From: Spinacia oleracea
Taxonomy: Eukaryota > Streptophyta > Magnoliopsida > Caryophyllales > Amaranthaceae
DNA length: 64,000 bases
Direction of reading: 5' to 3'
Assembly: GCF_020520425.1 (NCBI RefSeq)
Contig: NC_079487.1
Span: 43,655,219 to 43,719,218, forward strand
The position numbers were made by a program, and so were the translations under genes. Shown here one piece after another: positions 47,523 through 58,768 of this stretch. The notes beneath the pieces are model-generated. The model searched no databases and was not told where the DNA came from. It saw nothing but the letters and a program-made list of their open reading frames with translations. Each line of letters starts with the position of its first letter. The stretch's first letter is position 1.

Positions 47523-47797
47523 CTATAGCAAAGGTATGAACAAATTTCCCGGAAAACTTTTCTTTATCTCCTTTCCTTTGACCCTTTGATAACACTCATT
47601 ACATATGTACAACTTAGAAGCTATACAAAATCCGGTTCCACATATTATTTGGCAACATTTGGTCTCCTCTGAAGTCCCGTTACCAGATACATATATAACA
47701 CAATTTGTACAGCCCCTAAACGAGGGAGACCGGGATAGCGTACTTATTTTTTCGAGATGGCGGCCAGAGTTGCAAGGTAAAAAACACATCCGCTTGC
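47523..47797 (-). other. 3' UTR of the HAD hydrolase gene
   Basis: Downstream of the TAA at 47798. ORFs on both strands here are shadows of the last exon and UTR. Confidence 0.5.
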
Positions 47798-48042
47798 TTA
47801 GATGTGGACGCCTATTCTGTTTGCAACCTGAAACCAAAAAGTCGGTTTTAGAGAGCTAACATATAAATGTGGATTTCCTTGCTGTCTATTTCCCTATCAT
47901 ATGGTCCATATGCTGATATGCATATTTTTGTCTTTACTTTTTCTTTTCTCAGCTTCCCCCAAAGGTCTTCCTTTAAAAAAAAAGGAAAGCATACCCTCCA
48001 CAATTGAAGTGATACATCACATCAGATTGCAAAACCAAGCTT

Positions 48043-48116
<74 letters not shown>

Positions 48117-51100
48117 ATAACTTAACAAAATCCAATAGCCTTTCAATTTCAACATTCTCTCAACAAAAAATCTAAAATCTTATGGATATAACATAACCGT
48201 GCATTCATGTGGATGTACTGATATGTCGCCCCAATACTCGTCCTTAACCACAAACTTCGTAATTTGTAAGTGAGTAGAGATATGATTACAGAATAGTGTA
48301 GAATAACATATTTTTACAAGCGACTTTGACATACCTTTTAGTATAAGCCTATCCTTTAAAATTGGGACCTATCTCACTCGTCCTAGTTTTTTCTTTATCC
48401 TTAATATTCGTGTCAATTTCCTATGTTAAGTGCTTGTTTGGTTCACTTGCGATGTACTGATATGTCGCCCCAATACTCCTCCTTAACCACAAACTTCGTA
48501 ATTTGTAAGTGAGTAGAGATATGATTACAGAAAACTGTAGAAAAACATATTTTTACAAGCGACTTTGACATACCTTTTAGTATAAGCCTATCCTTTAAAA
48601 TTGGGACCTATCTCACTCGCCCTAGTTTTTCTTTATCCTTAATATCCGTGTTAATTTCCTATGTTAAGCGCTTGTTTGGTTCAGTTGGGTAGTAACTTAC
48701 CATGAGAAGTTTCATTTTATGGAAGTTAATTCCCAAGTTATATTCCTAGGAAATAGCTTGATGATGTTTGGTTGAACTTGGACATTTTGTCTTAACGAAA
48801 ATTGTGACTTACCAAGGGGAGGGTAGGTAAGTCACTTCCCATGTTCCATGGAAATTTCAACTTTCTAAGGAAGTTCTAATTCCCCCATTATACCCAATTC
48901 ATGCAAACCAAACAACTTTGCATATTTCACTTCCTAGGAACTCACACTTCCTCTTTTATTTACTTGCAACCAAACATCCCCTAAATTAATTCAATTCTTG
49001 GATGGAGGGAGTACTAGATATTGAAGAAGTGACAAATCAGAAGAACAAATAAATACCTCTTTGAAAGAATGGACATCGCTTCCCCAAAGCCAAGCGTCAC
49101 AGCCTGCATCCCTTGCACCCCATACATCATTCCTACGATCATCACCAACATGAACAGCATCCTCTGGTTTTACACACAGAAGATCACACGCCTTCAGAAA
49201 TATTGTTGGGTTTGGCTTCTCAGCAGCAACCTGTTCATAATATTACATAGAGATAGATATCCAGTTTAGAATCAATATTAATTGTACAGGCATTTCTAAG
49301 TAAAATCTGACTGACAAACTAATTAATTAATAGCCACTTACTTCAGCTGAGACGGCCACAGCATCAAACCAGTGTTCACAATTCAGAGCCCTCAATAGAG
49401 GTCTTAATCGAGTATCAAAGTTTGAGACAACAGCCACTTTTACACCGGCATTTCTCAAAGCCTGAAATACTTTCCCTGCATTTGGGTCGCATAGCTGCCA
49501 TGCCTTGAATTGGAAATTAATAACATCAGCACACAGCCCAACTATGAATGTAACTATGTAGTTGTAAAGCTCCTCAAAGTAATTAGTGGCATAAACCCAC
49601 CTTCTCAGTCATAAAGTAGTTGTAAAGCTCCTCAAAATACTGAGCATCTGAACAACCTGTGGAAGATGAAACAATGTATTGCCAGAAGGGTCTACCATCA
49701 TCCACATATCTGCAAAATGGAGATTCATGGTGATTGATCTAATCCGCCTGCGTCATAATCTCATATAGTTACGTTATTTCCTTATAAGATCATTGTAACT
49801 ATTGTATACCAATCAATGTCTAGAAATGGTATTTTAGGACCACAGGGCACAAACTAACCAACAAACTCTCTTATTGTAGCTTGTCAACTTGGAGCTATTT
49901 GATCACAAAAGAACTTTTTTCTTTACATAATTAAATTGTAGAAACTTGAAAAATAACACGGATGACTATAACCACACTTAAGTCAGGCTGAAATGGCATC
50001 CAGCATTCACAATTAGAGGGACATAACAAAAACCTGATAAAGTTTTATTGAAGTTTTCATCATTTTGGTATAAGAAGGTACATTGCTTATTGAACTATTG
50101 AATCACATCCTGTGGTCCCAAAAGTAGAATAATGTCTCCATATTACCTCGAATCAGAACTTTAACTTTTACGAGAGGAAGTAAGAGGGAGCCACCAAAAG
50201 GAAAGAGGAAGGAGCTAAGGTAAAATCCTGTACCTCGGATTCAAAAGTGAAGCATCAACCACTGCATTATTACCTACTTAACTAGAATTATAGTGTTTAA
50301 CCATAATTGAAACTTGTTTACAAGAGAACTATGAGTCCATCACACCGCCTTAATTAGTAGGCCGGGTAGAAGAAGACCTTCCCTTAATCAAAAGGGATAG
50401 AGACCATCCCATCTTCCCTTATTCTTCACCCACTTTATTAGTTGTTAATGGAGAAATATCACTACTAGAAGCATTAAAAGAGTTATGGTGCCTGAATATT
50501 TGGTTCCAAATACCGGTGTGAACTTTGATCGACATAGCATGTTCTTGAGAATGGAACAAAGTTGCTCAACATCTATCCAATGTTACTAAGGAATCATGGA
50601 ACATTATAACACTAGAAAGATTCCTCTTTCTTTTCATTTGCAACAAAGGAATCAAATCCATATAGTAGTAAGAATTAATCCTCGACAACAAAAGCAAAAC
50701 AAGTTCAACTGTCCACATGTGGCATTAAAACTAATTAATACTCTCAAACTGAAAGTGAGAACAAAAGTGCAGCACCACCGTGAATCCTGCAGAAGAACTC
50801 GTTACAGAGTTTAGTTTATTCATTTAAACCAGCCTCGTTTCACAAATTTGGATAAGGATTATCCAAGCCGAAAATCGATGACAGAACAACAAATAAACTA
50901 CTCTGTACTAAGTAGCATCAGAATCAGAACTATAATATCTTGGGATGGAGGAAGGACACTGATACATTGGTCCGACGCGCTTACGTGTTAGTAACCCCTA
51001 GGATCAGATATCAGAAAAGATTGTCTTGGTGTCGCATAAGTTAAGCAATGGAACCAAATAGTTAAGAAATGAAACCAATTAGTCAAGAAATTAAACCAAT

Positions 51101-52229
51101 TCGTTAAATAACCAAGGCGGTCTTACACAAAAGTTGCCGACAACTATATAACATGCTCTCTTCTTGTATTTCACAAGTAACTCTAAAATAAAACAAGAAC
51201 ACAAGATTTATGGATCAATATGAGCACACAGACTCCAAAAATACCGGTACCGCCATGCCGCCATGCCGCCATGGACCACATTACTGAAATATGGAAACTA
51301 CCAATACTGCAATTCATGACTCTGATTACACAGAAAATCAAACAACGAACCAAAATACTCATAATTTGGTAATTAGATTTGAGGAAATAAATCTAAAATG
51401 GAGTACCTGAGACGTGATTTTCCCCAAGGTTGACCATAAGCCCATCTGTATCTGTTCAATATTTCATCCTCTGAATATTTCACCCCATACTTTTCCCCCA
51501 TCTGCCTATATATCTGCATCCCAACCATTTTTAATTTATCAAATATCACCCAGTAATTTCAAAAACAAACTCAAATTATCAGGCATATCATCATATATAA
51601 AATAAAAATGGTTTTAAAATAATATTCACAACACCTAATACAGTAGTTTCTTTAATTCAATTTCATTAGAATAATAATCACCCAAAACCAAAACCCCACT
51701 TATTATTTTTAAAGTGTACTTATATGATCAAGGCCACTAATCAGACCTTTTTAAATTCAATTAAAATTTGTTAGATGGAAGAGCAATTATTTGGATGCCT
51801 TAGTTGGCAATAGTGACTAGTAAAACCATAGTACAATGTTTAATCATTGAACAACAACAATAACGAGGAAAGAAAATCAGGTGAACAACCGATGAGAAAT
51901 TTGAACGAAGAGAGCTTTATGAGCCCGGTGAGTAGTTTTGAGGAGAGAGAGAAAGAAACCTGTGCAGTGGGTTGAGCAGGGACAAGGAGAGTGCCAACAG
52001 CATCAACGAAGAGAGCTTTATGAGTAATATTTCCACCATACAATGATTTCCTATAATCTTCATAATCTTTCAACCAAAACCCCATTGATTTTGATCCCAC
52101 TACGCCTACCTCAGCCGCTGCGGCCACTGCTGCAGTCGATGAAGCCGAGCATTTCTGGTGCCCGAAACAGGTGGTGATGCTGCTTCTTTGTAGTACCTGT
52201 GATATTATTCTACTTCTCACGATCGCCAT
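47798..52229 (-). CDS. HAD-superfamily hydrolase, REG-2/HDHD3-like
   Basis: Six predicted minus-strand exons: 52229-51960, 51513-51407, 49709-49601, 49503-49342, 49230-49057 and 47827-47798, total 283 residues, all GT-AG and in frame. HAD motifs: DAVGT at 76-80 (nucleophile D76), VVSN with S189, K221 in AEKPNP, and GDDRRND at 245-251. The second Asp of motif I is Val (V78), so activity may differ from classic HAD phosphatases. The middle segment with YGVKYSEDEILNRYRWAYGQ and STGCSDAQYFEELYNY is the helical cap. The first 45 residues are rich in Arg, Ser and Ala without acids, like a mitochondrial or plastid targeting peptide. The last exon encodes only VANRIGVHI; without it exon 5 would read into a MITE. 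Substrate unknown. Confidence 0.88.
48044..48112. repeat. (AT)n microsatellite, about 34 units
   Basis: An uninterrupted AT run in intron 5 of the HAD gene; likely variable between individuals. Confidence 0.97.
48212..48683. repeat. 239-bp tandem duplication in HAD intron 5
   Basis: Two copies (48212-48450 and 48451-48683) begin GATGTACTGATATGTCGCC and end in CTTGTTTGGTTCA. They differ at few positions. The copy end coincides with the start of the adjoining MITE. Confidence 0.9.
48670..48985. mobile_element. MITE-like foldback in HAD intron 5
   Basis: GCTTGTTTGGTTCAG at the left and the reverse complement of TTGCAACCAAACATCCCC at the right are inverted, and internal parts also pair. A GGATGGAGGGAGTA segment at 49000-49013 looks like the end of a Stowaway element beside it. 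Confidence 0.5.
49710..51406 (-). other. Intron 2 of the HAD gene
   Basis: A 1.7 kb AT-rich intron. No other gene is visible in it. A CCGCCATGCCGCCATG repeat lies at 51255-51272. Confidence 0.6.
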
Positions 52230-52989
52230 TTTTTTAGAAATTAATTTGTAAAAGTTTTTAGACTATTGTTTTTAGAGAATGATTTGTTTGTGAATGAATT
52301 AATTATGGTTGTTTTTGTAGAGAGAAAAGGGTGGAAGATTTAAATGGTGGCTTAAACAAGTTTAAAATATACTTGTAGCCTTGTAGGAGGTGAAGACACT
52401 AAAATGACCTTACATTTGTAGTAGTATTACGATAGTGCCCTTAGGATATAATTACTTTTTGTTGCATATTCATTGAGAGTCTATCAAAATTCAAAAGTGT
52501 TTAGTTATTGTTGTCAATTGCTACTTTGCCCATATTTAGACCAACCATTCATTAATTATATCATAACTAGTATAGGACCCGTGTCATTCACGATAATCCA
52601 AAATTATTGATATGTTATACATATTTTTGTTAAAATATAATATCCATCTAATTTTCCGTACCACTAATGTTCCGTTTTTCAAATACTTCGTATAATTATT
52701 AATATGAGATGTTCTTATTACGGTGCATGAGTGAACAATATATCTACTAATAACATGAATATATACGTGAATATGATACAATTTTAATTTTTTATACTAA
52801 ATATGGATATACTATGAGCAATAGAGAAAAAAACACAAATTATTTTGTAAAAAACGTTGCACTGCACCAAATCCCATAATCTAATAAGATAATATTATGT
52901 AATATTTTAATTTGAATAGGTGTTAAACAAATAAAAACAAAAAATAAAATAAAAAATGAGAAGTCATCTCTCTCCTTTGTTCCACCGCC

Positions 52990-53650
52990 AAAGATGAGAA
53001 GCTCATTGTTCCCCTTCATCTTCTGCACAAATCAGATCGATTCATTAGGGAAAAAAATTACGCCTAAAATTTTTGGGTTGGCAGATTTCTTTCACACCTT
53101 CCAAAATTTAGATCAAGATGATAGAAAACTGTTTTGGTTAACCAATACAAAACTCCAAATCAATCTTTCTCACTTTCCAAATTTTGAAGTTGATTTAGTA
53201 TATTGGGCAGAAATCGAAAGTGCTTCACCATCTCCTTCGTTCTTCTTCCTACCGATCTCTTCCAGGTTAGTATTGATTAATAACTACAATTTTGGTTGAA
53301 TTCTGGATTTTGAAAATATTTTGATCAAATAGTTTTGAAAATAATTTGATCGAAAATATTTTGAAAATATTCTGGATCGTCGAAAATATTTTGATCGAAT
53401 AGACTTATTAATTGTCTTATTTCATTAATACAACTTTAGTAATAATCTATTATCTAAAAAGAAAACCATTTACTCTCTTAAAAACTGTTCTGTTTGGATC
53501 AATTACCACTTAATCTCGCCTCTTCTTACAATTAGAAAAATCAGATTGAAGCACCGGTGGTGACACCAACGACGATGGGGGATGGCGAGGGGTTTGGGAA
53601 GACGCTGCCGGTAAATGGAGGAGGTGGCTGATCGGGTGAAGAAGAGTTGG
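52990..53650 (+). other. Unassigned sequence inside the Helitron
   Basis: An open frame of 101 codons at 52994-53299 has no domain I recognise. Positions 53560-53640 are G-rich (GATGGCGAGG and similar) and could be a captured first exon or 5' UTR. Nothing firm can be said. Confidence 0.3.
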
Positions 53651-53653
53651 CCG

Positions 53654-54212
53654 AATAGTCATGGTTGCAGCTGCAAAGCACCTTACACCTATTATATTAG
53701 AGCTTGGAGGAAAATTCCATGTTGTTGTTGATTCTGATGTTAATATGCAAGTAGAAATCCTACCTTTATACTTTTAACTTAAAGTATTGTTTATTCTTAA
53801 TGTTTGTGTTTTACTTATTTGATTTTGTTTTTTCAATTAATAAAAGGTTGTTGCAAGAAGAATCATAGCAGGAAAATGGTCCTGCAATAATGGACAGACC
53901 TGCACTACTGCAGATTATGTTATTACCACCAAAGATTTCGCTCCAAAGCTAGTAATGCAGCAACTGTTCTTGCTGTCTAAGATTACTGGTTATAAATTGT
54001 GATTTATAAACTAATATTTGCCTTTACTGGACAACTGCAGATTGATGCTCTGAGGTCAGAGTTGGATGAATTTTTCAGAAAGGATCACTTAGATTCAAAT
54101 GACATGTCAAGAGTCGTTAGCTTGTACCATTTTAAACGGTTAATGAAATTAATGGAGGAAGATGGTGTGTCTGATAAGATAGTCTTAGGTGGTCATACAG
54201 ATGCAACACAAC
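53654..54212 (+). pseudogene. ALDH3-family aldehyde dehydrogenase, captured exon fragment
   Basis: Three exon pieces with intact GT-AG borders: 53654-53750 (IVMVAAAKHLTP, LELGGK), 53847-53951 (RRIIAGKWSCNNGQTC, DYVITTKDFAPKL) and 54041-54212 (IDALRSELDEFF, DMSRVVSLYHFKRL, DGVSDKIVLGG). In ALDH3 enzymes, which oxidise fatty and other aldehydes with NAD(P), the Glu of LELGGK and the Cys of GQxC are catalytic, and both are kept here. The Rossmann-fold start and the whole C-terminal third are missing, so it cannot fold as an enzyme. Introns are retained, so it came from genomic DNA and not from mRNA, as expected for Helitron capture. Confidence 0.82.
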
Positions 54213-55017
54213 TGTAAGTAGTCATAATTTGATTCATACCAGCTTGACATTTCCTGTGCTAATGTTTGATGTAACTCTATTTCGCTCGAACTTTTAATGT
54301 TTGATGGAGGTTGCTACTCTTGGACCCTATTCACTTCACCTTGTTTTTGCTGAGTTGAAATATTCTACTGATTAGAACTTATTTTCACATATTGAAACTG
54401 AAATTTCCTGGTAAAATCAAAATTTACCAGTTCACTGTTGAAAAAACATATTTTCACTTAATAAAACATCTTTTTACTGTAGTCTATGTTTAAGAGATTT
54501 GTATAGAATAGCGTTTTTATTTTTTCGAGTTGAAGAGAACTGGGCCTTTGTCTGTGGGTTATATATCTTCTGCTCTGTGTCTCAATTAGATTACTCCAGG
54601 AGATTGTTGTACTTATGAGCAGATTGCTATTTAAGGATGTTGTTTTTACTATATGCTCCATCTTGAGTGGTTTCTTGTTAATTATGTCACTGAAAATTAG
54701 ACTTTCCTATGAACACTTACATAGCTCTGGCCTCAGATTATATATTTGAGTAATGGTGCAAGTGTATTGCCTATTGCTTCCAATCAAAGTGAGATGGATT
54801 AGCTCCTAAATATTTTGTATGTTTGTAAATTGTTTGTAGTCTGGAGGATATTTTTTGTTTGCAGTATGCTAGGTTGTATCGGTAGATTTATCTGTTATAA
54901 AGGCGTCTATGCTGATCAGAAGTATATCGGAAACTTTTGCAGTTGTCACAATAGTAAATGAACAATTTACTATTGCATCTAAATTAATTCACTGACTCAC
55001 ATTTCTTCTTTTAACAG

Positions 55018-55086
55018 CGGGATCAGATGCCACAACTGGATCAGATGCTGCGAAGAAGTCCGTTGTCGAGAAAACAGCAACCGAAG
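55018..55086 (+). other. Exon-like fragment of unknown gene in the Helitron
   Basis: It is bounded by TTTTAACAG on the left and a GTGCTG donor-like site on the right. It reads GSDATTGSDAAKKSVVEK in one frame. I do not recognise the source gene. Confidence 0.3.
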
Positions 55087-55472
55087 GTGCTGGTTGTGCA
55101 TATATTTTTTCCCTCTATATTTTATTTACTCATTTATTTACCCCTCGATTAAGAGGATTTGTTTTTTGACTAGTTAAAGGCTTAGAGCCGAGAGAATCTA
55201 TCTCAAAGTTTAATTTCGGTGATGCAGGCACCATCGACCGTTCAATATGAAATTGCTTACTTTTCACCACTCATGTTATATTTCTGCAAGTTTACTGATT
55301 TTATTATTCAATCTAGAAACCAATCTGATTTAAGTTTGAGCAGAAATTTAATTGTTATTTCTCAAGATTAATTGTCCTTTTATTTTTCTAAGTTTTCTTA
55401 ACCCCTGTGGTACATAGGGTTTACCTTCAATAACATTGAAACTCCTTCTGACTAAGATCTTTGTTTTTTCAG

Positions 55473-55629
55473 CACGGGACCAGAGTCTTATACCCCAAAA
55501 GTGGGGGAAATCTACATTGCTTCACAACACTCAATCCTTGTGCTATGCTTGAGATACTCACACCACCATATTTGGAGGATGCAGGCAGGAAATTCACTTA
55601 TTATCATGACTATCCATATTCAAGCTTCT
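55473..55629 (+). pseudogene. Plant cysteine oxidase (PCO/ADO family), captured exon fragment
   Basis: One exon between TTTTTTCAG and GTAAGT. It reads TRVLYPKSGGNLHCFTTLNP, then PPYLEDAGRKFTYYHDYP and SSF. In PCOs, iron-dependent thiol dioxygenases that oxidise the N-terminal Cys of ERF-VII factors in oxygen sensing, this exon holds the third iron-ligand His (in LHCF). The other ligands and all other exons are absent. Cut out of context inside the Helitron. Confidence 0.78.
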
Positions 55630-56853
55630 GTAAGTTTCATCCAGAATGAACATTAGGGAAATAAAAAGTCAGTTTTTTTTATAATATTTTTTCTTCTGTT
55701 TTGCGGGTAAGGTAATATTTGTGATTGATCTTATACTATTTGCACCCACACAAAATTTCACTTTGTGGATTTTTTGTTTGTTGAATTAATTATTCTGTCC
55801 ACTCCTGGAATGTTGTGGTGTTGTTTTCTTAATGCTGCCAACATGTGATTCTTGGTTTTACACATGTGCATAAAATAAATTTGGGGGAGTATTAAACATA
55901 TACATAAGCATTAGATAATAGAATTTATGTGCTTACTTGTTGCATTTCACGATTCTCATCAACATGTTTCCTTTCCGTTTTTTTTTCAAGAACTCGTTTT
56001 CATTTTTTTGAGAGATGTGATTACTTATTTGTGCCACCATTTACGAAGAAGTCTTTCCTTCATTCCCAAATCTGCAAGACAATTAATTTATTTATTTTGC
56101 AAGTATACATTATTAGAAAAGTATATTTAGATAAGAAAAAAAAATAGTAGTAAGCCAAAAAAAAATATATACATACCTCTCTTTAAAATCATTTATCTCC
56201 GCAATATCAGTATTTATATGGAGTCTTGTCACAAATAGCGAACTCGATATTCCAATAACACCTTAAATGCGTAAGAAAGACAAACATGTAAGAAAGCAAT
56301 AACAAATCAATACATAAAATGACAATCGAGACTTATAAACAACTTAAATCATATATACCATGAAAAGTCTTGATTTTTGCATACTGGATGGCAGTAAAAA
56401 CTTGACAATTTGGATGATCAGATAAGTATTATGTCAATTGATCAGCATATTGATTCCACAAAGTGCAACTCAACAAATTTTTCCTAAAATCGACAACACA
56501 GCAAAGTTAGTATAGTAGTCATAATTGTATTTTCCTTTAAAAAAAATTGAAAATACACTTACTGCAAATCCTCTAGTTGAACATTGAACATTTTTTATGG
56601 GTTACCATCTCTAAAAAATTGATCAGCTGATAATATTCCAGAATGATAATATTCCTCTAGTTGAACATTGAACATTATTATCTTGTATTTGCAAATATCG
56701 GTTTAAAAATAATTAGTTTATAAATATTTAAAATGAGTATTTAAAAAAGGAAAATACTAAGGATTCACCAGGAGATGACACGTGTCATTCATGGTGTCTC
56801 TTTTAGTATATAGTAATAGATAGATTAACCATTAATCATACTTTAATTATTTA

Positions 56854-56920
56854 ATTAATTATCTATGTGGCACATAATTAATTATCTATGTGGCACATGA
56901 TTAATTATCTATGTGGCACT
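56854..56920. repeat. 23-bp tandem repeat, three units
   Basis: The unit contains TTAATTATCTATGTGGCACA and lies directly outside the proposed Helitron 5' end. Confidence 0.85.
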
Positions 56921-57132
56921 CGAATTTTTTAATTCAAAATTAAATTAGAACAAAACCATTAGATTTCCTACGTGGCGCTCTAATATTGGATTAATATTTG
57001 ACTTTGGATTGAATTTTATTTTAGATTAGTGTTTGATTTTGGACGACTTTTATTTTAGATTTATTTTTTAGTTATTATAGTGTTTGATTTTGGATGGAGT
57101 TGTATATATTAGTAATTAAATAATTAAAATAT

Positions 57133-58593
57133 TGTTAGGTTAAGAAAAATAAAATAATATAATTCATGCGTAAAAACCATAAAGCCATAATCCAAATTAA
57201 TTGCCACATAGTCAATTAGCATAATTTAGGTTACATAGCTGCTCCCGAACCGAACAAGAACAAGTCTTTAGAGCCCCAAACGTTGCTCCTCCGTAGAAAC
57301 TCCACAGCACATTCGGACCCGCCTTAGGTTTAACCAACTAGGATTTTACTTAAGGTTTTATGTATTCGGGCTAGGTTGTATTATGTTCTCCCTTGAACAC
57401 AATGGGAATAAAGAATATGATTTTCAATGTAATTGATGTGTATAATTATGAGGGTCTAGCCTCATATTTATAGGGTAGGAAATAAGGATTTGAGTCTTAC
57501 TAGAAATAGAATTACCAACCCTACTAGGATTGAAATTCTTATTCAATTAGAATTGCAACATTAATTAAACTCTTAATTAATCAATTCCGGTAGGACTAGG
57601 AATATTTAATCCAAGGTTACTTGGGAATTAAGCAATCATACCTTTCTTGGAGCCTAAGACGAAACAACCAACGCAGCCACAACGGGCCATGTTGGTGCGC
57701 GTGCCTGTCTAGGCCCAGCAACAGTCGCAGTTGGCCGAAGGCCTAGCGCGCTGTGGCCTTGCCTTGGCGGGCCTACACTGCATTGCTCGTTGGCTTGGCG
57801 CGGCCCATGGCTGCTGCCTTGCTCGCTTTCTCGGCGCGACCCATGGCTGCTCGCTGCCTTGCTCGCTTGCTCGGCGCGGCCCATGGCTGCTGCCTTGCTC
57901 GCTTGCTTGGCGCGGACCATGGTTGCTGCCTTGCTCGCTTGCTTGGCGCGACCCATAGGCACTGCTGCCTTTGCTCGCTTGCTTGTCGAGCGATGGGCCG
58001 GCTTGCTTTCCGGCTTGTCGCTCGTCGAGCTTCCGGTTCGTTTTCCGATTCCGGAATCCGTTTCCGTTTCGAACAAATATTTACGTTTCCGTTAATATCT
58101 CCGATTTCGGAAATAATTTCCTTTTCCGACAATATTTCCGATTCCGGTAATATTTCCGTTTCCGGCAATATTTCTATTTCCGATACGAACCATGTTTTCG
58201 TTTTCGTTTCCGGTAACATCTACGACTTGGATAATATTTATATTTCCGTTTCCGGCAATATCATCATTTCCGGAGTATTCTTTACCCTTTTGACGATTTC
58301 AGCTCCCACTAGAACCGAGATCCGTCGTTTCCGAATGTTCATAAATGGAGTACTTAATGAATAATATATTCACTCAAATACTTGATCCGTTCACGTACTA
58401 TTTGTGTGACCCTACGGGTTCAGTCAAGAATAAGTTGTGGATTAATTATTAATTCCACTTGAACTGAAGCGGCCTCTAGCTAGGCATTCAGTTCACTTGA
58501 TCTCACTGAATTATTAACTTGTTTAATTAATACTGAACCGCATTTATTAGACTTAGCATTAAATGCATACTTGGACCAAGGGCATAATTTTCA
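57133..58593 (-). mobile_element. Copia LTR (truncated or near-solo), minus strand
   Basis: On the minus strand it begins TGAAAATTATGCCCTTGG at 58593 and ends CCTAACA at 57133, and shares the GGAAATATTGCC-type array (58030-58275) and the ACGGAGG..GGACTC-like U5 with copia-1 and copia-2. The GC-rich part differs (57660-58020, GCTTGCTTGGCGCG units), so it is another subfamily. A short piece of 3' interior (CAGTTCTCAAACAAGTAA) follows at 58592-58609, so it is not a clean solo LTR, and no target duplication is visible. Confidence 0.78.
57770..57975. repeat. GC-rich tandem repeats inside the copia LTR
   Basis: About six units with GGCGCGGCCCATGGCTGCTG and CTTGCTCGCTTG. They keep several frames open on both strands; the ORFs are not genes. 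Confidence 0.8.
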
Positions 58594-58768
58594 GTTCTCA
58601 AACAAGTAACCAGTTCAAAAATAATTAGAAATCTTATTACGTGGCACTTGATTTTTTTAATTCAAAAATAAATTAGAAATCTTATTTTTCATTGGCCGAA
58701 ACCAATAGTAATCCTAGGTGGCGCTCTAATATTTCACCAAATATGCCTCCTTTATCATCATCAAATAT

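Larger units (their letters stand above)
52567..56820 (-). mobile_element. Putative non-autonomous Helitron with captured gene fragments
   Basis: On the minus strand it starts TCTATTACTATATACTAAAA at 56820, the typical 5' end of plant Helitrons, and ends CCTATACTAG at 52567 with a CGTG..CACG hairpin just before it, the typical 3' end. Flanks fit insertion between A and T (A before TC, T after CTAG). An alternative start four bases further out (56824) also fits. No Rep or helicase is present. Inside lie exon fragments of at least two unrelated genes, all on the plus strand. Confidence 0.7.

Noticed and set aside
47605-47859. Plus-strand 84-codon ORF
   Set aside because: Antisense to the last exon and 3' UTR of the HAD gene; no recognisable domain.
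57654-58364. Large ORFs on both strands rich in Ala/Leu/Arg or Ser/Lys
   Set aside because: They are the repeat arrays of the minus-strand copia LTR.
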